Counted from the stretch's first letter, positions 34,017 to 46,793 are shown. The stretch is DNA of 64,000 nt from Meconema thalassinum (GCA_946902985.2 OX336389.2:341408444-341472443); one strand, 5' to 3'. Translations and numbers: made by a program. The notes: a model not told the origin generated them from the sequence alone.

Positions 34017-34480
34017 GGCCTAAACGTAAGGAATGGAGATATCTGTCCGAAATTTTAAGTGGGCTCCAAAGGGCAAGTTTGGTCCAGATCGCTGAAACGA
34101 GTAGATTTGTATGAATGGCCGACAGACAAACAGACAAACCAACATTGAGCTTTAACCGAAATATATGGATGTGGGTGTGCAAAGTTTGTTAAGTAATAAC
34201 TTATGAGACACCTCATGTTGTTTGGCTCCCTAACTACGTGAATTTACATGGAATTTGTTATGACAAGTCACCCAATTGTTGTGAACAGTATTAGGTTCCT
34301 GAAGACATAATAGAAATTACTTATATTCCACAACAAGAGTTTAGTGCTTTTCAGTCGGTCAACACGAATGTACCCAAAAGAGATGGGTTATGCCCTAATC
34401 CTGAAATAAATTACATGAGATTAAACACCACAATATATTACACAACTTGATTTTGGGTTTGGAATTGAACTTTAAAACTT
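34017..34480 (+). other. Third 130-bp repeat unit and short unique spacer
   Basis: 34017-34130 continues the 130-bp repeat interrupted by Gypsy B. The rest has no recognised gene. The last four bases ACTT (34477-34480) are the left target duplication of Gypsy C. Confidence 0.6.
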
Positions 34481-35831
34481 TGTAATGTTTTTTTAGTTAG
34501 TGCCCCATGTTGGTAGCGACAAATGTAATGGTTTCGCTAGCCCTCACTGTTGGGTGAGAAATGTAACTGTTTACCTTTGCCTAAGCTATGTTGTTTTAAT
34601 GGGCGCCAAGACCTCAATGCAATGTTGAAATCTAAATTTGTATTTAACAACGTCTAGCTCTGGCAGAACACCTTCAAGACTCTATTCACTCAGATCGTGG
34701 TATGATTTGATCATTAACCCAACAAACAATTGTATCAGGAGAAGGAATTGGTCTATATCTAATGCTACCTACTGAAAGCAAAGATTGCATTGTAAAAGAA
34801 ATGAATTTATTATATAAAACAAGTATAGCAAAATTAATAATAATAAGTTTAACATTTAAATTGGAGCGTTGTGATTTGAATATTACCGATAGAAAATTAC
34901 GTGAAAACGGAGTCTGATAAATTGATTTTACTCTTATTTCCAAGCTATGAAGTTACTGAATTATGAAATATAAAACAAAGAAAAATGAGAGATTGCGTAT
35001 TTCTGCGTCATTAGCGCTTACCCCTGGAAATTGCCAAAGCATTTCCCTCGTTCTTGATGATGCTGTGTGCTTCCCACAGTCTCCTGGACGTCGCCATCTT
35101 CTTCGTTATATGTTGATATTCTGGTAGATTAGATAATTCTATGGTCCGTACATCGGACCCAAACTCTCGTAAAACCGCACTGGTTACGTTTTACAAAAGT
35201 TCGTCGCTATCTCCACTGAACATCGGAGCGACACGCACTTGCGACCGTACACTGCAAGTTCTACACAGATTGTCCTCGTCTCACGGCGCGTCGAACGATA
35301 TATTCACCTGTCGGCTCCCCCACTCTACAGCCGGCTTCAGCTTGCGTGGTCCTCACTGATTGGTTGAGCACGCCGCTAGTTCCCCTCCTCTGCCTCATTA
35401 CACTCGTCGCGCGAGAGGGAGAAGTCGATTTCCGTTTCAACAATTCGCCTCTTCTAGACCTTGCGACCCAAGATTGCGTCATGCTTCTCGACAGGAATCA
35501 GCTTGTATTTGAAATCCCAGTGAGTCACGTCTCTCGATATACCCTAACTGACGAAAACTCCGTAAAATTCCGTAATCAGATAATTTTCTATGATATCGTC
35601 GTTCGTAATAATTTGCTTGATAGCGTTTTCTAATACATAGAAAACCTATCTGAATGCTAATAATTTTTATAAAATGCTCCGAAAATATCTAAATAATAAT
35701 TATAATTAATAATAATAATAAATTAACATGAAAAATTCTCTTGGCTGAACAATTTGCCGCGTAAATAAATATAGAATGGCTTCCTACTGACTTATGCCAG
35801 TTGCATAAAACCCCACGAAAAACACGTTACA
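34481..35831 (-). repeat. 3' LTR of Gypsy C
   Basis: 1351 bp. The terminal pair TGTAA/TTACA is an inverted repeat. The candidate spliced small ORF is present, ending at 34686. Confidence 0.95.
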
Positions 35832-36900
35832 TATTCGCCTCGGATCATCGGATCATTTACCGTGACGACGGTCCATTATCCGATTATCCCAGACACGTTA
35901 ATAAACCCCATCCAAAATACATATTACATAAATGAAATCACCCTAAATTACAGATATATACACTCATAATTTTTCTTCACGCACTTTGCGTCAAAGTTCG
36001 TTGTCACTATGGATTGCACTTTGCAACCAGTCCAATGTTTTACATATAGAAGTGTTCCACGGATATTTCCACCTCTCCAATTTCTCTATGTTGGAGAAAT
36101 AGACATAATTAATGTGTGAGCACTATGTATTTATGATGTCATATCACACGCATTGAAGGTGTTCTGATATATTTATATCACCATAGAACTTCCTAATTTC
36201 ACTGGAGGTCCCCTCCTTATGGTGACATTTAATTCCACATATCACTGAGCACACGATCACACTATTGTGGCAGCGCCTCGTGACCATAATACTTAATCTC
36301 TCTTTAAAGTAGATTAAATTAATATTGACTTCTGAAAAAAAAACCAGTAAATGCGCATTACATATAACACCAAATATTTCTGTGCCGTAATCGCCCTGTC
36401 TTGTTAAGTTCCCGTTAACCATATTCTACTTAATACTAGTTCTCAACACAGACCATTTCTCCTCACACAAATAATACCATTGTACAAATTATCTTAAATT
36501 ACACACTTACAAATCTTACATGGCGAGGCCGTAAACAGAAATCACGTGTGCTGATATGTATGAGTTTCATGAAGGACTGTCTCGCATTCTGATGGCCCAT
36601 CTTTTATCTCGTGGACGCCTTAAGCTAACAAGCCCTATACAAGCGCTCCCCCATCTCTTGGAGATAAATGGGAACCCATCAGCGCTGCCAAAATGGCCTT
36701 GGTGCATCGAGACAATTTAGTGCTCAACAGCATCCGACAATCCCGTCATATTTCCCTGTACCTTAAAAACTCTCATTTACTTACATACTACCCCCATGTG
36801 TGACTTCTGATACGCCTGCCTGGAAGACCAACTCCTCCCACGCACCAAATACCACACTTACTCATTTGATAGGCTGGCTCGCCAGCTAAACACACTCACT
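35832..36900 (-). other. 3' non-coding region of Gypsy C
   Basis: Homologous to the 3' regions of A and B. A 92-aa frame (36144-36422) spans a T9-CAG run, but in A the run has eight T and the frame differs. It is therefore probably not a protein; the run looks more like a splice acceptor. Confidence 0.5.
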
Positions 36901-39900
36901 TTATGACACATATTTTCGTAGACTATGTATATTATACGTTCCGTATAATCTGTTTCCCTCACTATTCTCCAGCACATATGCTGTTTTGCCAATACGTTTG
37001 GAAACTATAAATGGGCCCTCGTAGAGATAAAAGAACTTGGACATGACTTTCTCTAGCTTATTTGACTGTTTCGGCACTCTAAGTAAGACTCTGTCTCCCG
37101 GCTCGAATAGGTCAAATTTAGTTTCTTTTTGTTGGCGAATTCTCTTTTGTGCTGACTTAGATAAATTCTGTTTCGCCAACTGGACAATGTAATCCATCCC
37201 CGGTTGCTTACCCTCATTTAATCCCAACACCCTCGCTAGTTCATTTTGTGGTCTTTTTCCGAAGTGAACTTCGTATGGCGTCAATTTCGTGCTCTCATGC
37301 TGGACAGAATTCAGCCAAGTCTCGACCTTGGGAAGATGTCCAACCCAGGCCGCATGCTTGTCATGCACTAGAGTCCGAAAAAGACGAGCCACTTCCCTTA
37401 ATGGACGCTCTCCAGAATTACCCTGAGGGTACCTTACAGAGGAATGAACGTGTGTTATACCAGCTTCCTGCATACTGGTTCTCCATTTCTTTGCAGTAAA
37501 CTGTGGTCCACTGTCAGATAGTATCCTGAGAGGAATGCCAAACTCAGGTATATACTTATTAATGATCAGACGGCTACACGCTAGTCCCGTGGCTTTCCTT
37601 AGCGGATATAGCTTGACATACTTACTAAAAGCGTCAATAACTATAAAAATGTACTCGTAGCCGTACTGTCCTTTAACGATCGGGCCAAATAAATCCACAC
37701 ACAGTAGTTCGCCGGGACTACTGGTGAGAACTGCAGATCTCTCCCCCACTAAATATTTAACTGCATATTTACTCCTTTGACAGGTGTCACACTTAGCTAA
37801 AATCCTCCTAACGTCCCTTCCCATTTTACTCCAAATGAAGTCACGACCAATTTCATAGAAGACCTTGGCAGCACCAAAGTGTCCTAATTCCCTATGAATG
37901 AACCAAATTAGCTCCTCCCGCAAAGTGGCAGGAACACATATTGCCCACCGATTATTCCTACATTTCCTTGCAAGAAGCCCATCCTGCATCTTGTACGTGA
38001 ACCGTCCTACTTTCACATACTCTTCTTCACCTATTTCCAACCTAGCCAGTGGCTCCTTTAACTTAACGTCATCACGTTGCTCCACTAGCATATTACTCAG
38101 TGTCTGTAACGATGCCCTGTTGCTACTGTCCACACATGCACATATTAAAATACCGTCCTCTGCTTTAACCACAGGATAATCCCTACATAAATTAGTGTCC
38201 CTCGATAGCATGTCTGCAAGAATGTTATCTTTACCTTTAATATATTTTACTGTGAATTCGTATTCCTGCAGAGCAAGAATCCACCTACTAACTCTGTTAG
38301 AACTGAGTTTACAAGTCCTCATATACAGTAATGCATGGTGATCTGTGTGGATCTCAAATTTCCCCCCTACTAAATACATTCTAAATTTTCCTAAACTGAA
38401 CACAATACCAAAAAGCTCTAACTCAGTAATCGTGTATCTTTTCTCCGCTGCTGTCAGTCCTCGCGAGGCTAAAGATACAATGCACAGATTACCCTCCTCA
38501 TCTTTCTGACATAATACTCCAGCAATGCCTATATGTGAGGCATCTGTCATAACCACATATTCCTTATCTTTTAACGGATATTTCAGCACTACAGCTTTCT
38601 CAAAACCTTCCTTCAGCGCTCTAAAGCCTGTTCATGCTTGGACTCCCATCTCCACCGAGTCCCACTTTTAAGCAATTCCCTGAATGGTTCTACCAACCCT
38701 GAGTATTTAAGAACGAACCTCCTGAAAAAGTTGCAAATTCCCAGGTAAGATTTTAATTGTTTAACATTCTGTGGCACCTCTGCGTTAAGTATCTTATTAA
38801 CCCTACTTTCTTCTGGTGTTACACCTCTACTTGACACTCTATGACCTAAAAATGTCACTTCTGACTGACAGAATGACGACTTAGACAGCTTCAAAGTGAA
38901 CCCTGCCTGATCTAACTTCTGAAAAACTATATTTAAATGATGTAGATGCTCCTCAAAACTGCGTGAACTAATTACCATATCATCTATGTAAATGGTTACA
39001 AACTCTCCTGTGTCATCCCCTAATGTGATGTTTAAAGCCCTAATTAAAGCAGCTGAACTACTCTTTAACCCATAAGGTGTTCTACAAAATTGATAAAGGT
39101 TATATTTATGACTAAAAGCTGTAAATGGTCTATCTTCGTACATAAGTGGCACTTGCCAAAAACTGGAACTCAAATCTACACAAGTGAAATACTTCTTCCC
39201 CTCAAATGTTTGCATTAATTCTTCTATTGACATAGATTTCAGCTGATCTGAACTAATTCTACTGTTAACCAAACGAGCGTCTAAACAAATACGAACAGTG
39301 CCGTCGGTCTTGGGTACCGTGATCAAAGAATTAACATATGGACTGTTAGAGTGCTCAATAATCCCATCTTCAAGCATCTGATTAATTTGTGCCTCAACTG
39401 CACTCTGATAAGCGAAAGGTACAGGATATCTATGTCCTGTGAATACTGACCTATCAATAACGTCCAATGAATGTGTATAGCAATTGGCCATACCAATGCG
39501 ATCCTCAAAAACTCTCCTATTACACAATAACACATCATAGAGCCGAACACATTGTTCCACCTCTATATTACCCTGAAATGCAGCCTCACGTAACGAGTCC
39601 TCTAGACTTCCGTTCGTAATCACACTGCCCACAAAACATGGAGAACCCCGCTCTACGGCTGGCGATATCTCATTTAAAGTACAAATCACACCTACAATAC
39701 TACTCCTCTGAATATGGTCATTGAACGCTACTTCTACTTCAGAATCTCCCCATTTAAATTTTAAACTCCCTACATCATAACATAAGTTACCAGACACTCT
39801 ACTTAGCCACTCTGAACCCAAGATAACACTGAATACTAAATTTGGAATTACAAGACAAATCTGCTTCTCTACATGATTATTAATTTTAATGTCTACTAAA

Positions 39901-40252
39901 ACTTGCTTAGAAATTACTTTAGACCTCTTCCCAACAGCTGTGATAACAAAAGTGCTTTTAATTGGCATCTCCTCAAAATTTACTCCAGTTCCTTTCATTT
40001 TATCATAAAATGCACTACTTATGCAACTCTTCATACAACCACTATCAATTAAAACATCTGTGTACGCCTCGGACACGTTAAATTTAACTATGGGGCTCTT
40101 ACTAACCACTTCCTGAATAATACCTTCATCATTTAGTTCATGTAATAATTCATTTCTTACATTTAGGTCATAGGGTTCCTGTATAATTGTATGGACAGGG
40201 CATGCTACAGACTGAGATTCTGACCTTACTTCGCAGCCTGGTTCGCGTTTAA
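36901..40252 (-). pseudogene. pol: pol of Gypsy C: protease, RT, RNase H, integrase; one frameshift
   Basis: It is entered by -1 frameshift from gag. In order: protease (LIDSGC), RT (TCVDLSSSFWQV, TPYGLKSS, YIDDM, FLGHRVS), and RNase H (VMTDASHIG, EKRYTITELEL, IHTDHHALLYM, DNILADMLSR). The integrase follows with an HHCC finger (HRELGH and CDTC). Its DDE core has a first D in VDLFGP, a second in LSDSGPQF, and an E in GNSGERP about 35 residues on. A GPF motif ends the C-terminal part. The frame breaks near 38614, between the RT connection and RNase H: the upstream part stops at 38613-38615 and the downstream part is open to TAA 36901. A single missing base explains it. The rest is intact over about 1060 codons. 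Confidence 0.93.
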
Positions 40253-42046
40253 AGAACCGCTACAGCTGGCCGTAGTACTACTAACTACTAAACTGGTCTG
40301 GTTGTTCTGGGCTGTGTTGTCATTGTTTGGCTGTATATTACTACCACTAGGCTGTCCTCTTCCTTGACCCCTATTCTGGTTGTAATTATTGTCATTATAA
40401 TTTCTCCCTTGATTTCCCCTGAAATCATTGTTTCTCCCTTGATTTCCCCTGTAATCATTGTTCCTCCCTTGATTTCCCCTGAAATCATTGTTCCTCCCTT
40501 GATACTGATTACCATAGCCATTTCCTCTGTTCTGATATAGCTGATTATTATTATTTCTATTTTGAGCGTTGGCCCCTTCGCCACCGTTCCCTTGAACTTC
40601 TTGATGCCTGGCTTCATTAGGTCTATTATTATTATTACCCTGGTTCCGGTTGAAATTGTCCTCATAACCCCCTCTCCCTACTGCATCAAATGTGCTTAAC
40701 AAATTTTCTACTTGTGATATAGTCTTTACATTCTGGATACAAGCAGCCTCCTTGATCCTATAGGGAAAGTGCCTAAGTAGCAACTTTACCACATCACTTT
40801 CCTCCTTCAAGCCATCCAGATATTTACACACTAATACCTGCCCTAAAAAGTATTCGGTCATGGTGGAGCTTCCTTTAGGGTTATATTTACCACACACTAC
40901 TCCCTCACGATGCTGCGACTGAATAACCTCATTCCAGAACTTTTCACAGAATTTCATTTTAAAATCATTAATATCAGTAAACTTGTCTCTGTAGACAGCA
41001 AACCAATTCCTCGTTTCCCCCACAAACACTTGTTCTAAAATTTCAACTACCTGGCACCACTCAATACTACCATTTTCCAACCTCTCCCCGAATTTATTTT
41101 CTATAGTGTTCATGAACTCCATTGGGCACCCCTGTCGATTGCTGAACTTACCCAGTTCTACCTCCCTGTGTGTGCTATTCACAAAAACTGGCCTATTCTG
41201 ACTATTTTCTTGCCTGATCCTAGCTTTTAATTTTAATTCTAATTCTGCGATTTTCTCCTCAGCCTTCCTCTCAATACTGTTTACTGTTAATTTAATGTTT
41301 CCTTCTGATTCTTCTACTTTATCATATAGCTTTGCTTGTTTCTCCTCAATCTTGCTAATGCTCTCTCTATTACTCTCTCTTAAATCATTTACTTCTGCAA
41401 CTATTTGTGAGTGGACTTTCTCAATTCTACCCCCCAGCTGTTCCTTAACCTCTTTAGTAGCCACCTGAATTTTGTCAATTTCTCCCCCCAATTGCTTTTT
41501 GACCTGCTGTGTTTCCAGTTGCACTAGTTCTTTTAAATTTTCAGCCTGTGTACTGATTCTAATTTCCAACTCCTCCTGTACTTTTCCTAATTTTCTGTCT
41601 ACATCTGCAATAATCTCTTTAGCCTTTTCTTCCATCACCCCCCTGATCTCGCCTCTAATCAGTTCGAATTTGTCACTCATTTCCCTACTGTTTTGTTCTA
41701 ATTTAGCATTTAAAGTTTCAGTACTCTCTCTATTTTCCTTACTGTTTTGTTCTAATTTAGCGTTGTTTTGTTCTAATTTAGCATTTAAGGCATCTGTACT
41801 TTCTTTATTTTCCCTACTGTTTTGTTCTAATTTTGCATTTAAGGCATCACTACTAACTTTGTTCTGATACATGAACTCGAGAAGTAAAGTTTTTAATTCT
41901 GGTTGACCCCCTACACTCCCTGTTTCAGTATCGGGATTTACCTCCGCTACCCCGGTACTACCATCACTCGACATACTGCTCGTATCATCATTCTCCCGTT
42001 GATGACCACTACGTAACCTCATCTGTCTTTCTTTCTCATCCCCCAT
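40226..42046 (-). CDS. gag: Gag polyprotein of Gypsy C (606 aa, intact)
   Basis: It starts at ATG 42044-42046 (MGDEKERQMRLRSG). It is shorter than in A because the N-terminal KLEQNNA/NSRENKEST coiled-coil array has fewer units. The coiled-coil spacer, capsid-like domain (RQGCPMEFMN to HFPYRIKEAA) and Asn/Gly/Arg-rich tail (GRNNDFRGNQ repeats) are complete. No zinc knuckle is seen. TTTAAAC (40247-40253) lies just before the stop at 40226-40228. Confidence 0.94.
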   Translation of the reverse strand: MGDEKERQMRLRSGHQRENDDTSSMSSDGSTGVAEVNPDTETGSVGGQPELKTLLLEFMYQNKVSSDALNAKLEQNSRENKESTDALNAKLEQNNAKLEQNSKENRESTETLNAKLEQNSREMSDKFELIRGEIRGVMEEKAKEIIADVDRKLGKVQEELEIRISTQAENLKELVQLETQQVKKQLGGEIDKIQVATKEVKEQLGGRIEKVHSQIVAEVNDLRESNRESISKIEEKQAKLYDKVEESEGNIKLTVNSIERKAEEKIAELELKLKARIRQENSQNRPVFVNSTHREVELGKFSNRQGCPMEFMNTIENKFGERLENGSIEWCQVVEILEQVFVGETRNWFAVYRDKFTDINDFKMKFCEKFWNEVIQSQHREGVVCGKYNPKGSSTMTEYFLGQVLVCKYLDGLKEESDVVKLLLRHFPYRIKEAACIQNVKTISQVENLLSTFDAVGRGGYEDNFNRNQGNNNNRPNEARHQEVQGNGGEGANAQNRNNNNQLYQNRGNGYGNQYQGRNNDFRGNQGRNNDYRGNQGRNNDFRGNQGRNYNDNNYNQNRGQGRGQPSGSNIQPNNDNTAQNNQTSLVVSSTTASCSGSLNANQAAK

Positions 42047-42159
42047 AATGATATACACTGATACAGACAAATAACCCCCAAAATACAGGCACAGAAATAT
42101 ATACCCTTCTCCTTCCACAAATGTTATTAGGTTTTCAGCCCCAAGTTGTCGGCGACAAA

Positions 42160-43515
42160 TGTAATGTTTTTTTAGTTAGTGCCCCATGTTGGTAGCGACA
42201 AATGTAATGGTTTCGCTAGCCCTCACTGTTGGGTGAGAAATGTAACTGTTTACCTTTGCCTAAGCTATGTTGTTTTAATGGGCGCCAAGACCTCAATGCA
42301 ATGTTGAAATCTAAATTTGTATTTAACAACGTCTAGCTCTGGCAGAACACCTTCAAGACTCTATTCACTCAGATCGTGGTATGATTTGATCATTAACCCA
42401 ACAAACAATTGTATCAGGAGAAGGAATTGGTCTATATCTAATGCTACCTACTGAAAGCAAAGATTGCATTGTAAAAGAAATGAATTTATTATATAAAACA
42501 AGTATAGCAAAATTAATAATAATAAGTTTAACATTTAAATTGGAGCGTTGTGATTTGAATATTACCGATAGAAAATTACGTGAAAACTGAGTCTGATAAA
42601 TTGATTTTACTCTTATTTCCAAGCTATGAAGTTACTGAATTATGAAATATAAAACAAAGAAAAATGAGAGATTGCGTATTTCTGCGTCATTAGCGCTTAC
42701 CCCTGGAAATTGCCAAAGCATTTCCCTCGTTCTTGATGATGCTGTGTGCTTCCCACAGTCTCCTGGACGTCGCCATCTTCTTCGTTATATGTTGATATTC
42801 TGGTAGATTAGATAATTCTATGGTCCGTACATCGGACCCAAACTCTCGTAAAAACCGCACTGGTTACGTTTTACAAAAGTTCGTCGCTAACTCCACTGAA
42901 CATCGGAGCGACACGCACTTGCGACCGTACACTGCAAGTTCTACACAGATTGTCCTCGTCTCACGGCGCGTCGAACGATATATTCACCTGTCGGCTCCCC
43001 CACTCTACAGCCGGCTTCAGCTTGCGTGGTCCTCACTGATTGGTTGAGCACGCCGCTAGTTCCCCTCCTCTGCCTCATTACACTCGTCGCGCGAGAGGGA
43101 GAAGTCGATTTCCGTTTCAACAATTCGCCTTTTCTAGACCTTGCGACCCAAGATTGCGTCATGCTTCTCGACAGGAATCAGCTTGTATTTGAAATCCCAG
43201 TGAGTCACGTCTCTCGATATACCCTAACTGACGAAAACTCCGTAAAATTCCGTAATCAGATAGTTTTCTATGATATCGTCGTTCGTAATAATTTGCTTGA
43301 TAGCGTTTTCTAATACATAGAAAACCTATCTGAATGCTAATAATTTTTATAAAATGCTCCGAAAATATCTAAATAATAATTATAATAAATTAATAATAAT
43401 AATAAATTAACATGAAAAATTCTCTTGGCTGAACAATTTGCCGCGTAAATAAATATAGAATGGCTTCCTACTGACTTATGCCAGTTGCATAAAACCCCAC
43501 GAAAAACACGTTACA
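42160..43515 (-). repeat. 5' LTR of Gypsy C
   Basis: 1356 bp. It contains the small spliced ORF (exon 1 42776-42701, with GT donor). It is followed on the minus strand by the PBS-like palindrome TTGTCGCCGACAA. Confidence 0.95.
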
Positions 43516-43519
43516 ACTT

Positions 43520-44094
43520 TCTCAAAATTTTCTCAAAACTAGTGAATTGTGACATAATGCACTTAACGCACCCAACCGTCAAATAATAGAATGATTCTTA
43601 AAAGATACATTTTGCCACGCTTTGAGATGTGGTTCCTTTAATGCGCAGCTTCATAGTGATGAAAATATAGACCAGACGTTATACAGTGTAGTAATTGATA
43701 TTTCCAAATTATTGAATGATTCGATTGTCTGTCGAAACGATAGATTAGCTTCATTCGAACCTTTAATGGCTGTTTGTTGTTCTTACATCCATGGTTACGG
43801 CTGAGGGAAATTATTTCATAGGTCCATTTGGTTGTGCAAATAAAAGAAATATTGTAAGCATTTGTATTTATCCTCTTAGCTGTAAGAGTAGTACGGTTAT
43901 GTTATATTGGTTTTTATCAAGTACTCATCTTGTACTTGATCATTATAGTTACAAACATGCTCTGAAAAGATTTTTTCAGTGATGTGAATATGACAATGAT
44001 AATTCTGTGTTCTCCATTGATTTCTCCTCATATATAAATACTAATATGATGAGGTATTTTCCACAATGTGTTACAGGTTATTACATGACCATGA
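43520..44094. other. No gene recognised
   Basis: Two adjacent short plus-strand frames (43622-43804 and 43791-43982) overlap by a shift and might be a decayed coding region. I recognise nothing in them. Confidence 0.35.
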
Positions 44095-44240
44095 ATCTCA
44101 TGATCAAGAGCCAAGAGACCACCTCTTTACGTGGAATTCGAACCACAGGACATGGTATTTCACTTCGAAAATCTCACATGCATAGACGGGGAATCGAACC
44201 CGGTCCACCTTGGTGAGAGGCCACCATGCCCCCTAAAATG
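44095..44240 (-). mobile_element. tRNA-derived SINE
   Basis: On the minus strand a B box GGTTCGATTCC (about 44190) follows a tRNA-like head near 44235. The body matches the fragment at 12922-13055 (AAATGCCATG-type and CGAAGTGAAA words). The tail reads toward 44095. Confidence 0.7.
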
Positions 44241-44528
44241 GGAACACAATATCCCCTTAGGGCAGATGGATGCCTGAAAAGTTGCAGGCTGTGACACAAG
44301 CCAGAAATGGCCAATCCAGCTACTGAGTAAACCATTGTTAAAAGGCATGCCATTTCTTCTTAGTCGAGAAAAACTAAAAGTCAAAAGACAAGGTTATAAA
44401 CATCATTTTGTATTAATTTCATAAACTATTGAAATGAGATAAACTTACATTGTTTTGCACATTGAGACACTGAAGGGAAATGGGTGCTCAAAATGATTCC
44501 TACATAGATCAAAGTTATTGTAATATTA
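44241..44528. other. No gene recognised
   Basis: Spacer between SINE and mariner. TA at 44527-44528 is the mariner target duplication. Confidence 0.4.
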
Positions 44529-44699
44529 CGAGGACCATCCAGAAATGACGTTTCCCCATTTTTCTTCTTTTAAAGGAAACGTATTTAGCCGTGTGATATC
44601 AGCATGTACTGTACAACAGATCTATGACCTAGCAATATGTATCGGCCAAACAAGTCTCAACTGGTGTCAGTAGCGCACCAGCAGTGGCTTGAAATGGAG

Positions 44700-45620
44700 G
44701 CTCGTCTTCCGTCTCCCACCAACTGCACGGTGCAGTCTGTGATATAAGTTTCCTAATGCACAAAACATAGCACTGATCGAAATTCATCGTCAGCTGTCAG
44801 GTCTACAGGCAAAATGTCATGAAGGAACAGATGGCAGTCGCTGGAGTAGGCAATTTGCCAAAGGTCGTCAAATATCCATGATGAAGAGGGCCATGGGCGA
44901 CCGTCCCTCATAAATGATGACCTAGTGGACCTGGTGCGGCAGCGTATTATGGAGAACCGCTGCTTCAAGATTCTGGAACTCAGCGGCCATTTTCACCTGA
45001 TATACAGCGATCCTTCTTCCATGAAATTGTCGCCAAGCACCTGTTGTTCAAGAAAGTGTGAGCCAGGTGGATGACAAAATACCTGACACCTGACCACAAA
45101 ATGCAGTGCTTGGGAGCAGCACTGGCATTCCTGTAGCGGTACCGTGATGATGACGGCGGAGAGTTCCTCGCCAGGATCATCACAGGGGATAAGACGTAGG
45201 TTGCTCACTTGACCCCGGAATCCCAGCATTAGTCAATGCATTCACGTCAGAGTGTATCTGCCGTCCAGAAAAATTCATACAGACACTGTCGGTATGGAAA
45301 TTGATGTACACTGTGTTCTGGAACAGATAGGGCATTCTGTTCATAGACTTTCTGCCCGGAGGTGAAACAATGAACGCTGACCTGTTACCATGAAACACTA
45401 ATGAAGTTGCAAAGGGCCATTCAAAACAAGAGGCGTGGAATGCTCATTGCAGGTGTAGCATTTTCATACTGACGAAGAGCTGAAGAAAAATGTAACATGC
45501 TGTTTACTTTCTCAGGCGGCAGACACTACGAAACAGGAATACAAAAGTTGATCCCCCCGAAATGACATGTGTCTCATTTCCAATGGTGATTATGTTGAAA
45601 AATAGCCCAGACATTGCTGT
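44700..45620 (+). pseudogene. Mariner transposase pseudogene
   Basis: Readable pieces are LTPDHKMQCLGAALAFL, RYRDDDGGEFLARIITGDKT (first catalytic D region), VAHLTPESQ, KFIQTLSV and FWNRGILFIDFLPGGE-type residues across a stop. They lie in shifting frames with many stops. This matches the SETMAR/mariner transposase pattern. The segment after about 45480, where the second and third catalytic acids should be, is largely lost. Non-functional. Confidence 0.8.
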
Positions 45621-45649
45621 ATCTGGTACCAAAACAGGTTTTTATGTTC

Positions 45650-46745
45650 TCTTCTTCATCATCATCATTTCCCCATATCCAGCTCCTGCTGGGTTGGGGT
45701 ATTTATGGCACTTCTCCACTTTCCTCTTTCCTTCCACCATTCTTCTTCCACGATCTTGTCCCAGTCCAGATTTCTTTTTCTTACGCTGTTCTTCACTGAA
45801 TCAATCCACCTTGTTCTAGGTCTTCCTCTTGCTCTCTTACCCTTGCACTTCGCCTCCAGCATCTGTCTTGGTATTCTATTTTCCTCCATCCTCTTTACAT
45901 GTCCAAACCATCTTAGTTTATTCTTCTCAATTCTCTCATTTAGTTTTCCCATCCCAACTTCCTTCCTAACATCTTCATTCCTCACTCTGTCTTTCCTTGT
46001 CTTTCCTATCATACTTCTTAGGAATTTCATTTCACTGGCTTGGATTCTACTCTCTTGCCTGCTTGTCAGGGTCAAAGTCTCAGCTGCATAAGTTAATATG
46101 GGAACATAGTACACTTTATACATTACCTCCTTGCTTTTCCTTGGTACTTCCTTATCCCAAACAAGTTTTCTTACACTTTGATAGAATGCATTGCTCTGCT
46201 GTACCCTCCTGCCAATCTCCACGTCCAACCTACCAGTTTGCATCAATTCACTTCCTAGGTATTTGAACGTGTCCACAATTTCCAAACTCTGACTTCCAAT
46301 TTTCACAGTGCCCTTTCCTTGTCTTTCCCCTCTTGTCATCACCAGGGTCTTGCTTTTCTCTGTACTGATTTTCAGGCCGTACTTCTGAATATTTTCGTTC
46401 AGTGCTTCTAGTTGTTTTTGCACTTCTTCGGTGTTCCTTCCCCAGACCACAATATCATCTGCAAATAACAGTAACTTCATTTCTTTATGTCCATATGCTT
46501 CCTTCGTTTCCTTTACAATTTCATCCATCACCATTATGAACAAGAGAGGTGAAAGCACACTCCCCTGTCTTAGTCCAGTCTTGTTCCTAAACCAATCTGT
46601 CTTTCCAACTGGGGTCAGTACCCCGCTAACACAGTTGTTGTACATTGCTTGCACCATTTCCAACATTTCTCTTCCCAGTCTCTTCTTAACCATGGTTTCT
46701 CATACCTTCTCTCTGGGGACACTATCATATGTCTTTTCTAGATCT
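45650..46745 (-). pseudogene. 5'-truncated LINE, reverse transcriptase C-terminal half
   Basis: On the minus strand the frame begins inside RT with DLEKTYDSVPREKV. It has one TGA at about 46698 where a Trp is expected. It then runs open for 342 aa: TGLRQGSVLSPLLF, the catalytic FADDIVVW, FKYLGSEL, LRWFGHVKRM and RARGRPRTRWID. It ends at a short ATGATGATG-type tail (45651-45668). It was inserted by target-primed transcription into the mariner, truncated at its 5' end. The family is different from LINE copy 1. Confidence 0.88.
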
Positions 46746-46793
46746 TCTTATTAAAAAAAAATACGGGAACTTAATTTCTGGATGGGCCTCATA

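Larger units (their letters stand above)
34481..43515 (-). mobile_element. Gypsy copy C, nearly full-length LTR retrotransposon
   Basis: On the minus strand, LTRs are 42160-43515 (5', 1356 bp) and 34481-35831 (3', 1351 bp). They start TGTAAC and end TTACA, with exact 4-bp duplication ACTT at 34477-34480 and 43516-43519. It encodes gag, protease, RT, RNase H and integrase, with one frame break between RT and RNase H. LTRs differ at several positions and by two small indels, so it is older than copy B. Only this copy retains the enzymes that A and B lack. Confidence 0.96.
44529..46791 (+). mobile_element. Mariner-like element, degenerate, split by a LINE
   Basis: The left end CGAGGACCATCCAGAAATGA and right end (ending 46791), whose complement reads TGAGGCCCATCCAGAAATTA, are inverted repeats. 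TA flanks both (44527-44528, 46792-46793). The interior to about 45640 is a decayed mariner transposase on the plus strand. A LINE fragment fills 45650-46745. The mariner alone would be about 1.2 kb, the usual size. Confidence 0.82.

Noticed and set aside
36144..36422. 92-aa frame in the 3' region of Gypsy C as a possible env or accessory gene
   Set aside because: It spans a homopolymer of variable length, and the frame is not kept in A or B. No signal peptide or membrane segment is visible.
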